Part shown: positions 1 through 11,600 of the stretch, one piece after another
Layout of the letters: every line of letters begins with the position of its first letter
Position numbering within the stretch: position 1 is the stretch's first letter
NCBI RefSeq assembly: GCF_048771995.1
Contig: NC_133063.1
Location: forward strand, 69,879,514-69,943,513
DNA: 64,000 bases
Origin: Taeniopygia guttata
Taxonomy: Eukaryota; Chordata; Aves; Passeriformes; Estrildidae
Reading direction: 5' to 3'
Position numbers and translations under genes: made by a program
The notes under the pieces: generated by a model
Databases searched by the model: none
Told to the model about the DNA's origin: nothing
The model's input: the letters and a program-made list of their open reading frames with translations, nothing else

Positions 1-2541
1 CCAGTGCATTACGCATTTTGGTTATGTAACCACAGTGCCAATACTATGGAAAAAGAAAAGCAAGGAGGATGGGACAGCTGCATTTTGTGCCAGTACTGAT
101 TTTTTTTTTCTGGTTTTGTAGTGTCCGGCAAGCTACAAACTTCCTCCCTTTTGCTTCAGCCTGATCTAATTTTTGGGTTCTCTTTCATTTTTTCATTGTT
201 GTTTCTAGTCATGAAAATACATTCTTTGTTTTCTAAATCAGTTAGTTCTTTGTCTCTTGCATATGTAAATGATTGCAACTGAATGTTTTCTGTCATATTT
301 AGAAAAATAAAACTAGAGGGTTGTGAACTACTTGAGAAGGGACAAGCCAAAAATCAAGCGCCTCTTTCTGATTTGTTTTATGAACTTTTCATCACTTGCT
401 TTCTTTTTGCTCGGTGCGAGATGTAAAGTCTAGTAAGTAAGAAAGCTTTCTGAAATCACTTGGGCAAACTCAATGTATCAAAATAATTTTTTATTTTCAT
501 TGCTTTAATAGTAATTGGAATTACTTGATTACCTTTTTGTTAGGAATTCTATTGGTAAGACAAAACCTAATGCTTTTCAAGTATTTCTAGTACTGGTAGG
601 AAAAACCAACAGAATTGGAGTGCTGCTTTCATCAGAAAATCCCTCAAAATATTATAGATATAATATATATACTGTATGTGTGTATATATGTGTGCATATA
701 TATATATGGACTAAATATCAAAAGACAATTGCCATTTATGCATAATTATTTTTTTTTATACAAATTAAACACCTTTTCATTTTTTTAAAGAAATTGAAGT
801 TCTTTCTACATAGGAAGTTAAATTACACTTGTTTCTTATATGAACTAAGTTTTTTATGACAAAATGAGATTTTCTCAGCAAATCTATAAGAATTTAGAGA
901 GTGTATGAGAATTTAAAGACTTCTTTATTTCTGATTTGCATAGTTTTTTAATGACACAAACTATTTTCTCTAGAAGGAAATTGACTAAGCATTACTTCTG
1001 GTGAGAGCATCTGAAGAGCATCTTTGGGGTGAATCACCTACCAGAAACTTAAATTTAATTGATGAAACCTGAAAACTAAAACAAGGGAGGGAGGGATGAA
1101 TTAAAGAATGTTTGATACAACAGGACAGAGGAACGCAACAGTGAGGCCTAAAAAGACCTCGTATTCATCGTATTCATAAATGGTCTGGAAAAATTGGCAA
1201 ATAGCTGATAAAGTTAAGTGAGAGTGCTAAATTGTTGTGGATAGCAAACATGGGGCTAGGAAGAGTTCTTAGTGTGTAAGTTGTAATTGATTTTCAGCTA
1301 CTTACACTTCTTATTTAGCAAAGAGATATTCTAATAGCTAATTTCGAAAAATATGTCATTTTAATAGTGATTAGAAAAATAAATCAAATACTAAATTATC
1401 ATTTAATTAAAGGGTCAGGAAAATAAAATACGTTATTCTTAACAGCAACCAGGAAGTATTGTGCAATGAAGTATTATTGTGTCCTTGCATGGTTTTCATG
1501 CTGTGCACAGGTCTAATCTGATGTTTACAGTGCACTTTTGACTAGCTGGATCTTTGATGTATTGTATTATGAAATCTCAAGACTATAGCAGAGGAATATA
1601 GACTCCCGTGAAAGTTGCTTAGAACTGTAGGTTGGGAAAAGGTGATCAGGAGTGCAAGAAGCAGAATGAGAAAAACAGGCAAAATCGAGGTCTGGAAGAA
1701 GGTATGAAGGTAGAAAGAAGAAATGTAATTGGTTTTATGCTAGAAGCCTTCATTCTACCAACACTATTTTTATCATAACATGCTGAGAAAATGCATAATT
1801 TGATATACAGTCTCATTTTATTAGTAAAGGTTGTTTGTAAGGCTTTTCTACTAATCCATAGTTTGAAACCATTATTAAATCAATTTTTGTGTGAGAGATG
1901 CTCCAGCAGATGTTGCCAGATTATGCTACAGCTGAAGGTTCCAGGTGGTCATGGTGCAGATTACTTGAACATTTATTAACAGAGAGTTATCCTGGTTGGA
2001 CAACTACTCTATAATCCATGTGATGTTGCAATGGCTTCTTCTGTTTCCTTGGGCGGTCTGGTAATATTCCTCTTCACTGGTTACATTTACAATGTGTTAT
2101 CTTACAAGTCCCTGACAAAATGATCTTTACACTGGGATCATCCTAGGTTAAAAATTGCGAGATGCCACCAAACTGGTAGACCTCCTTCTCCTTTGAATTG
2201 TTCTAAATGACTGTGCAAGTGGAGTATAGCAGTGAGTACAGTCTCATGTACTGCTTGTGGAAAAAATCTTGGAGATTTCCCCCAAAGAGGAAAGAGTCCA
2301 TTACATCTTCCAGTGTCACCACTGTCCTGTATTGTCAGCTGGTTTTTTGGGTGCTCTTCCTTTTAGCTTTTCTTCCTGAAGAAACAGTGGTATTCACACC
2401 TTTAATAGCAGTCTTGCATTAACTGTTGACACAGAAACCTCTGCACAATATTTTAAGCAGAAAATTGATTGTTAAAAGTGGTTGTGTAGATGACTTGGTC
2501 TTTAAAAAAACTGCTATAAACTGGCTTTTTTCTGTTTCCAG
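1..2541 (+). other. UHRF2 intron (partial)
   Basis: AT-rich sequence upstream of the first visible UHRF2 exon. It contains a short AT/TG microsatellite (about 655-707) and a small probable ancient CR1 fragment (about 1160-1256). I see no exon or RNA gene; the open frames are short and lack family resemblance. Confidence 0.8.
1160..1256 (+). repeat. Possible ancient CR1 LINE fragment
   Basis: The stretch with CATAAATGGTCTGGAAAAA, then GGCAAATAGCTGATAAAG and TGCTAAATTGTTGTGGATAG, resembles the part of sauropsid CR1 ORF2 encoding the region before the reverse-transcriptase C-terminus. It is heavily decayed, and the call rests on remembered similarity only. Confidence 0.4.
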
Positions 2542-2646
2542 GTGAGCGAAGCAGGTGTTCACAGGCCCCATGTTGGTGGAATCCATGGACGCAGCAATGA
2601 CGGAGCTTATTCACTCGTGCTAGCTGGGGGATTTGAAGATGAAGTG
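2542..2646 (+). CDS. UHRF2: UHRF2 exon: SRA domain, first part in window
   Basis: 35 codons in phase 0, preceded by a pyrimidine tract and CAG, followed by GTATGT. It encodes [20 protein letters not shown] and then [15 protein letters not shown]. This stretch of the SRA domain holds the base-flipping pocket residues in UHRF family structures (the SNDGAYS segment). Confidence 0.97.
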
Positions 2647-5600
2647 GTATGTCATTCATGCGAGCAATAGTCTTGCTCTTCTAAGGCATCAAATGTATCA
2701 ATGTCTGTAAACACAGAGTTGTATTTGGTGTTTTATCTAAAACTAATGTTTAGGTAGATATGAATGTAGACAAAATTAAGTAGTTTTTAGTATTTTGAAG
2801 GGAAAAATATCACCAAATCTTAAAGAATGCTTATGCTTGGATCTACATTAAAGCAAAATGTCATTTTCCACTGGATTTGACATTGTTTAGGATAATTACA
2901 TTTCAGTATACTTTTAGAGTCTGAATTGAATGTTATAGAAAATCTGATAGTGCAATTGTGTGCAAATAATTACAGTATTTGCACACAACAGTATTTCTAA
3001 TTATGTGATACATTTATTTTAATGAAACAAGAATAAAATATGTGGCTTACTTGATACTATGAAGTTCTGAAGTTCCTTGGATCCTGCTAATGAGCGCTTT
3101 CAGAACTTCTTAGCTTCCTCAGATTCTTTCTCAGAATCTTGTACTATGATCCCTAAACATGCTGGGAAAAAATTCTACTTTGGTGTTAACATCTAAATAA
3201 AGCAACAGAAGCAGTTTTATGCTGCTAAACAGAAGAGTAACTGCTTTCAATTTTCATCTTGTGATGCTGTCCAACATTTATTTATTAAGAGATTTCAGTT
3301 TTCTTCAATTAAATAATGTTTGCACAAGGTACATCCCTTCCCACAGTTCCAGTCCATCAGGTGGAATATTGAATCATGGATCAGGTGAAGGGATAATGCA
3401 GTACGCAGCTTGTTTTTTTAAAAGGCACATAGCTGTCAACCACAAGGAAAAGGGCACTGAAGAAAAAAAAAAGCATGTGAATGAAATAGCATCAGAATGT
3501 ACTACTATATTCTTTGCCAACAGCATCTACCAGCTGCTGCTGCTGCTGCTGCAGAATATTGCCTCTGAAGGAATGTGTGTCTATTTGAACAAGTGGCATG
3601 AGGAGGTACTTGATGTTTGGATATGGTATCCTTAGTGTCTATTCCAGTCCAGGCTCTCAGACCCTAAGAACATTGTTGCACAGTAGTTGTATCTGCTGTA
3701 CAAGGATGCTGCAGACTCCTATTTTTATTCTTTTTGGTGATACTGATGTCCCCTTATTTCTGAGCTGGTAATTATTTAATTCAAAATATTTGGTAAATTT
3801 AATTGGATCCTTTGCATGCCTTTTCAATTCACCTAAGTGATGTTATGACCATGTTGTGACTATTTTGTAGACACCTAAGCACTGTCATAGCCTGAAAGAC
3901 ATAAATACTTTTAAAAAGGAGTAGAAGAGAAATGTTGCAGAAAATACCCTACAAACTTATATGAATGTCAGATTTTTTTCTGTTTTCTAAACTAATAATA
4001 CAAGGGTTTTTTTTTGTCCGAGTTACATTACTGAGGTTAGTTTTCCTTCTCTTCTTTCATGTGCCAGATTTGTCTTCCAATTACTTGCATTTTTCCTGTT
4101 TTTTTGAAAAAGGTTGAGATTAAACTCCTGTAAGAACATGCACAGAAAAACTGAGTCCTGTACTTATATGTATCCTAAGTACAGTATCTAATTAATCTGA
4201 GATGTGAAATTTGAGATTTATTTATTTGAAATAAAATATGCACATAAAAACCTCTGCTCGCATCTATTCATTTTATTGTATGAGTAACAAAAAAAAGAGG
4301 TGACTCTTAATTGAATTTCAGTGGTGCAACAAAGATGCTTGTATGTAAGCATATCTTTTTATAAAATTGAGAAATAAATTCATTTTGGAGGAGTATTATA
4401 CTTTTTCATAAATTTTATGTACTATTTAGGCACACTGATAATGTGTGCCATCTTAATGCTCTTCCTATTGCTTTAAATCAACAAAGCCACACTGGGGTAA
4501 AGTAATTACAAATCTACACTGCAGGAAACTGAGTTAATCGTCTAGGTTTCAGATCATGACATTTTTATGCCATGACTGTAGAAACTTATAATCCTAGACA
4601 CCCAGAATTTACTCCAATTTTACTGAAGTTTGGATGTTCTGGATGTATTGGGGTGCTCATTAATAACAAGTTTTATCAGTTCTGTCAGATCTACCCTCAA
4701 GACTGAGAACAGGTACAGTCATAGCTTATAAAATGAGCATTGGGTGAAATTGTTTTGTACATGATGCTTTATCCTCATTTCTAATTACATGCACAAAAAT
4801 ATTTGCACATTAATCTCTCTCCTGAAAAAGGGTAACTTTGAAGTCTAGTGACAAGTTACATGGCTTACCTATAGTTAGCTTTTATTTTGAATAGGTGAAT
4901 GTTACTGATCTCTTTGATAGTATTGCTTTGATAATAACCCTAATAGGAGCATTACCTGAAGAAATTGAGAAGCCTTTCAGTAATTTATACTCGTAAGAAT
5001 TATTTCAGGACAGATTAATAATTACACACTAGATACTGGACATTAGCACTAATTGTGCAATCACAGCGTTCATGACCAACGTATTCCGATTTTTCTGTTC
5101 ATCAGATCAAGCAGCTGAAGAAGTTTAACTTTTGTGTTGAAAACTTGCCTTCTTATTTTGTGTCATTGTTTTTATATATCAATTTGAAACTACTGTTTAC
5201 TGTCAAAAGTCTCAAGATTCATGTTTCTGCTGGGTTGAGGTAGTGTCGTAAAGATGGTAAATTGATTGTGTAGTGTGTTCTAGTTTAATCCAAACAAAAA
5301 TTGTTTCTTCTCTAAGTGTTGTTTTGCATAGGATCATATGGGAAATCTCTGAACTGAGATTCAGAATCTCTTGGAGAATAATACCTGGTCTGAGCAGTCG
5401 CATCTTCTTGTAAAAGATTCTGAGGCTACAAAAGATAATGACTGTAAGGACTCAAAAGGGACCTCGGGCAATATACTCATTGTCTGGGTTTGTTGATATT
5501 TTATACCATTCACTGCCTGGAATGTAGCATTCACAAACCACTTAATGAAATTAATGTCTAATATGAAATGCACATCTTTTAGATTTTAAATGTGTTGCTT

Positions 5601-8600
5601 TAACTAGAATTATAGTAGGCTAATTAAATTGGTCATACAGATTGCAGGATTTTTTTCCCTCAAAAAACAAATTAATTTTAGATCTCCAACTGATAGCCAA
5701 AGATAACTGTAATTTTAAAATACTATCTCTAAAAGCTGTTATATCTCCTAAATAAACTTCCTCTACAGGAAAATGTCTTTGACCTGGAAAGGCTCTTTGT
5801 CTTTGGCAAACCTGGTTCCAAGTCAGAACAGATTTTTAGTGGAATAAAAGATAATGAATCCTCATTGGGTAGCCTGAATTGTTTATATATTAATGTTCAG
5901 TTTAAAAGCCTAGTAATCCACCATTTTTGGACACTGGATGGAAAGGAGTAAGAAAAACCTCAGAAAATAATTCACATACAGTAGTTAGCTAGGACTTTAA
6001 TCTTTTAAAATGTTGCCCTACTTCAATCACCAGTTAGCCACCTTCTGCTGTTTCCTGCTTTGAAGCTTTCTTACTGTTCAGACATGTGGATTAGTGAACA
6101 GTAAAATGGTGAAATGTTTTCTTTGTGGTGGAATGTGCTGTGAAACTGCCAAGTTCTTACTGTCAGGGGCGATTGTGGGGAAGACTCAGCAAGAATAATT
6201 ATGATATATTCAGGCTCTGCACTTAATGCACAGAATTCTTATTGATTTACAAATGAAATTTGTACTTTAGTCCTTCCTTTTCAATTGGAACCTTTTACTG
6301 CAGCATTAAACCATGAAATTATAAAAAATAAATCATGCAATGGGGAGATAGGCCAATTCTGTCAGCACTTTATGGATATAGAGTTTAATGGAGATGAATG
6401 ATGATATGATTCAGTTTCAGATATCCCTACTACTGGGGAAAGAAAATGCTTTCAAATGTAATTGCTTGATAGTTAATAATTTACTTGGATTTAAAAACTT
6501 CATTTAAAAAGGCTTATTTTACTTTATCATATAATCAAACTCACCTTTTATTCATTACATTTTACTGAGGCCAACTGATAAGGGATTGATTAATTGATGA
6601 CATTTGGGAATTTCTTGTATCAAGAAAGCAAATAATTTTTTTTTTTTGTTCAAACTGAAGGTTGAAACTCATCTAGAAAATCTGATTGTGTTTGTAATAG
6701 CCTCTTACTGATAAATACAATTTTTGCATTGTCTGTTGGAACCAAGCATTGAAGTCTGAGCATAAAACAGATATGTTAATGGAGAGAGAAAATAATTGAG
6801 AGGTCTCTTGAGATAGTTGTTATTCTAGTATCTAGTATTAACTACTTGAAGTAGTTAATGTCCCGGTCAGCTGGTGCCTAAAAGTAATCCATAGAAATAA
6901 TGTGGTCAAATGATCCAATGGAATTCAAAATCTTACTTTCTTCATTCTACATTATTTCTCTGTTAGACTTATAACAACATTGAATAGTGGAGTATGACTG
7001 CTTGTACTGGCTATCTGAGGCTGACTGGCTTTTGCAGTACAAGAGCTCCAGGATTGTCTTCCACTCATGTGCCTCAGTATAAGATGTTGGGTCAGTGTTA
7101 CTGTGGCTGAAGTTCATTTGCTCCATAATGTGATCAAACTTTACAAACAGGACAGTTAAGAAATAATTTATGGACACAACATAAGAAAAAGGGACAGACA
7201 GAAGGTATTAAGAGAAGACAGTAACAAAGTACTTACTAGCTGTTGAAAGACAGTTTTGATGCAAGGAAGTGGAATTAAGCTGTGGACAGCAGAAATGGTA
7301 GAATTATGTATTTTAAAGTAAGAAAATGGGGAGAAAGTAGGAAGAAGGGAAGGGAAAAGATAAGACTGTTTTGATGGTCTTTTTTTCAGCTGTTTTGTTT
7401 ATTCAAGAAGAACATACAGACATCAATAACTCCTTTTGCCATATATTTTCTTTAACTGCTGAACCATTGTCTTCAGTTCTGCTTTCTGATCCTCTTCAGA
7501 CAAAAATAGCTTTACCAATCTCATAGTGGCTCTCATTTAAAAGTTGTTGTAGGTGATTGGGAGATCCTGTATTATCAATAGATAGAACTCAAAGCTGTTG
7601 AGAAATTGTTTTGATGAGTCATTACTCTCTAATGGTCCCAGATAATAAGCTGTGAATATTCCCATTATCCTGCACTTTAAAAGTAAAACTCCGTAAGTTC
7701 AATGAAAGTAGGTGCTGTAGGTGTCCCAGTATGTCTCTGGAGTACCAGTGTCCCTATTTCATTTCTGCTTGTCATAGGCACATTCATATCCTCATTTATG
7801 CTACGCTTTAGACACTGGGCCTGTGCATCACTTATTTTTGCCATTTTTGATTTTCATTCTCTACAAGCACTTATGAGTTCTTCTGAGCTGTCTCCCTCTC
7901 CTGTTTGATAGTTGCTATTATCTCAGAGGTTCAAATGTCCTCCAATTTCTCTTCATCCAGCCCAGATCAATGGGCTCTGACATTTTCCTTCAATTCTAGA
8001 AACTGTCTTTGTTCCCTGAAATATTTTTTTGGTTTCTTTCCTAATATATCTGATATGAAAAAAAGGAGTATAGTTTATCTAGTTATAAGCAATGGTGAGT
8101 CTTCCTTATATAGAAGGATGTTGAAAGATCCTTGTAACTTGACCTGTAACATTTATACTACGTAATTGTTCCTTTTATCCTCCATTTTCCTTCCTCTGGA
8201 TTTCCAGTTGTTCGTTTATGCACAGAGCACTTTGATAATTAAAGAGAGGCAAATGTAATCCATGAAGTGTGGGATATGCTCAGGAGGTGAGCATGTATGC
8301 ATAGACCTTCTATCCGTAGTATCTCTTCAAGCACAATGTTTTCAGTTTGACTACCTGGTGTTTAGACTATCACCAGAGAACCACTTAGTCTTTGTTTGAA
8401 GATGCTGGAAATTTGTTGGGTTTACATTTAAGCCATTTACATTTAACCCATTTTCCCTGGAAGTGTGCAAGTAGGAATAGTGTTGCATTTCTGTATTGTC
8501 TCTTGAAGTTTTTTGGGCTTAAGTCTATAGTAATTTGTCCTTGATTTATGCTTTTCTGTTATGCCAAAAAATAAGTCTATTCCATACTTTCTTCTCATGA

Positions 8601-11600
8601 AGATTTGTCAACAGCCTGGTAGCTGATGAACAGAAGTTTGTCAAGAACATGTCCTGTCTTATAAATAATCTCCCCCATCTTGTTTTCATAGGAAATGTTA
8701 CTGTCTTTCATATGTTTTTTTCACATTCTTGTATATATGTTATATCAATATTTATCTCAAATTTATGTTTTAAGAAGAGGGAAAAGAAATCACCTTCTGA
8801 TTTCAGTTTAGTTCTGCTTGTATATCAAAAATTGCCTTAACAGTCTTCCCCACCCTGCCACATCATGAAGATGTTCATGTTTCTTTCGCTGTTACAAAAC
8901 CCAGGCCATGCTGGATTTGTGACATTCCAAGATATGTTTTCCCATTTTTCTGAACTTGTCACAGGCTTCTTATTCATTGTCAAAATGCAATTTGCTCGAA
9001 TGATTGTGACACATTAAGCAAATCCATCCTTGTTTATATTACCATCAGGATCATCCTTGTGTGATCTATGCATTGTGTTTGCCTTGACAATCACAGAAAA
9101 ATGAAACATACTCTGTGATTAATTCTAATCCTATGGTATCTTATTTTATACAATTTATTTTACATAATTTCTTAGTAAATGGTTCTTGTCTAGTTGGTCT
9201 TTCAAAGTTGTTTCATATACTGGCCGTAATAGAACTACATTCTGTTTCTGTTGGTTTTTAGAGATTTATTTAGTAGACTAAGTAGCTGTTTTAAGAAAGC
9301 ATATACCAGAATTTATACATGTCTTTGCTAGGTTTTGAGTATACTTTTTAACTTCATAGCACTTGTATTTTATTATGTACAGATAACTACAGCTGAATTT
9401 CTGCTAGGTTTTCCCTACGCAAAATAAAATGAACCTAATTTCTATAATTTATCTATGGCCTTGTTCAACCAGTGTTTCTTTTTCTAACCTTCTCTTTTTC
9501 TGCTGTTGTCAGTCATGAAATATGTGTAACAGTCTTGCACTGGATCCTAAATAATGTCAGACTTTTAATAGTGGTAAGAAATTGACTGAATTTTATTACT
9601 GCATAGATGTTCAGAATTTTGCTATAAAAATTAATTAAACATTATTTTTGTATTAAATTGCAATATGCTTTATACCAAATATACATCTCCAAAAAAATAG
9701 CGTATTAACTCTATATTTAGTCTGTATATTTTTGTATTTCTGGAAATACATTAATTTCCCAGGAGTAATATGAAATCCTGTGACAAACTTTGTACAGAAA
9801 ACATAAATACAGGCTTTTCTTGAGAGTATTTTGATTTTAACAGTTTTCACAGCTCATGGTGAAAGATTTTATCAGACTTCCTTCAATTTCATGAAAATTC
9901 TACATTGCAACTATTGTATAGAATTATTTTAGCTTACAAAATATGAATCTAAATAATTTTAAACTCTTACTGAGTCAGAAGAGCTGGGATTGCTATTTTA
10001 TTAAAGCACCTGCTTTGTACAGAAGGCAGCACTCTATGTACTTACTAGCACTGAGCTCCTTGCACAAGCTAAAGTTACTGACATGATCCATCCAAGGTAA
10101 TTATTCTGTATTTTACAAACAGGATACTCTTGTAAACACAATGAAAGCTCAAAAGAAAGTAGCTACTTGCTAGAATATGTTCCTCAGATTTTTTTTTTTC
10201 TCAAAATAGCTTTATAAAAAATGCCGAAGTAGCATTTTTTGACGCAGGCATTTTTTTAGTCAGAATTTTTTGTTGAAGAGATTACATCTAGACCAGTAGT
10301 TTTGTGCTGGTGCAGCTGTTGTAGGATGGCAATAATGAAATTGAAAATATGTCTTTCATGCCCTGGATTACAGTTTTGCTCTGAGTAAATAGAACAAATG
10401 AAGTTGCTTCTTTTTTTTTTTTTTTTCTTTTAATTGAGTTACTTTACTTTAGAGCGTTAAACCAAAGGATAATCTTCTTGCACAGGATCGAGGAGATGAG
10501 TTTACTTACACTGGGAGTGGAGGTAGAGATCTTTCTGGAAATAAAAGAATTGGAGAACATTCATTTGATCAGACATTAACGCACATGAATAGGTAAGTTT
10601 TGAAAATATTCCAATAGGAAGAGTTGGGTTGTAGTGCTTTAATTTAAAACTAACATTTTGCTATATTTTTTCTCTTCTGTACATGCTGTATTCATAAACA
10701 GCAATGACTGTTGCTTCTAAGAGATGTTTTATCAAGCCTTATGATATGTTGCTTTAAAGGAACACTCACCTAAGTGAAATACATTGTTGTATTGTTGCTG
10801 CAGCTTGCAGTCATGCATCTGGTTGAAATTGTTCTGCAGTCATACTGAGAGGAATCTGTTTTAATTAAACGAGAAGTTTGTCAAAACTCTTGAGCAGAAG
10901 TTTTCTAATTCTGGGTGTTTCTTTTCTTAAGTTTCTTCTCTCATAGAAGAAACTTAACTTCTCTTCTTTGTTATAAATTTAAGGAGGAGGAAAACATGCT
11001 CCTTTTCCCATGATAAAAGAAATATTTTCTATTTTTGTAGCCCTTTCTTTCATCATATTTTTCTGTGAAAAGCGAGGAAGTAGGATGCAGCTTTATCAAA
11101 ACAGGTACTTGAAAGAGAGCATGTATCCAGAGGAAGAAGTAGACATCTGCCTGAAGTGTTTTTCCATCCTCCAAAAGCTGGCCTGAACAAAGAGTACTCC
11201 CTCCTAATCTGTTACACAAATGACCTCTGAACACCTGTGAGATGCTGAGAGTCACTGAGAACTTTCTGCATTTAGATGTGTTCTGCTGCTCTCAGACAGG
11301 CTGGAGAGGGATTTTTTTCAAGCTGTCTACAGGAGAAAGAGGAAAAGCCTGACTTGGCTGCTGTGAAAGGGAGGGGGAGGGGACATGTCCCTTTCTTAAT
11401 GTCCCTTCTTAATCTTGTCCCTTTTCACACAGGATGTGAAAATGAACAAGATTAAAGAGGGAAGAAAAATGGAAGTAGGTTTAAGCAATAGCTTTACAAG
11501 CATATTTAGTGACTAGAACGAAGTTGTTTTGGGATACAGAATTAAAGGTGGACCCCTTAATGTCAGCGTTTCTCTCCTCTTAGCAAATGAGAAATCCACA

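Larger units (their letters stand above)
2647..10485 (+). other. UHRF2 intron, about 7.8 kb
   Basis: Long AT-rich intron. It holds a short CTG run (about 3533-3552) and a possible minus-strand processed pseudogene (about 7380-8100). The 138-codon open frame at 3219-3635 shows no family resemblance and is treated as chance. Confidence 0.85.

Noticed and set aside
3219..3635. 138-codon open frame on the + strand
   Set aside because: Lies inside a UHRF2 intron, shows no recognisable motif, and includes low-complexity KKK and a Leu run from the CTG repeat. Taken as chance.
7702..8165. Two + strand open frames of 68 and 86 codons
   Set aside because: They are antisense to the coding-like minus-strand stretches. 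No signal of their own.
10451..10485. Earlier acceptor (TTTAG at about 10452) for the UHRF2 SRA exon
   Set aside because: Would insert extra residues after FEDEV that are absent from the family. The CACAG at 10485 gives the exact expected join.
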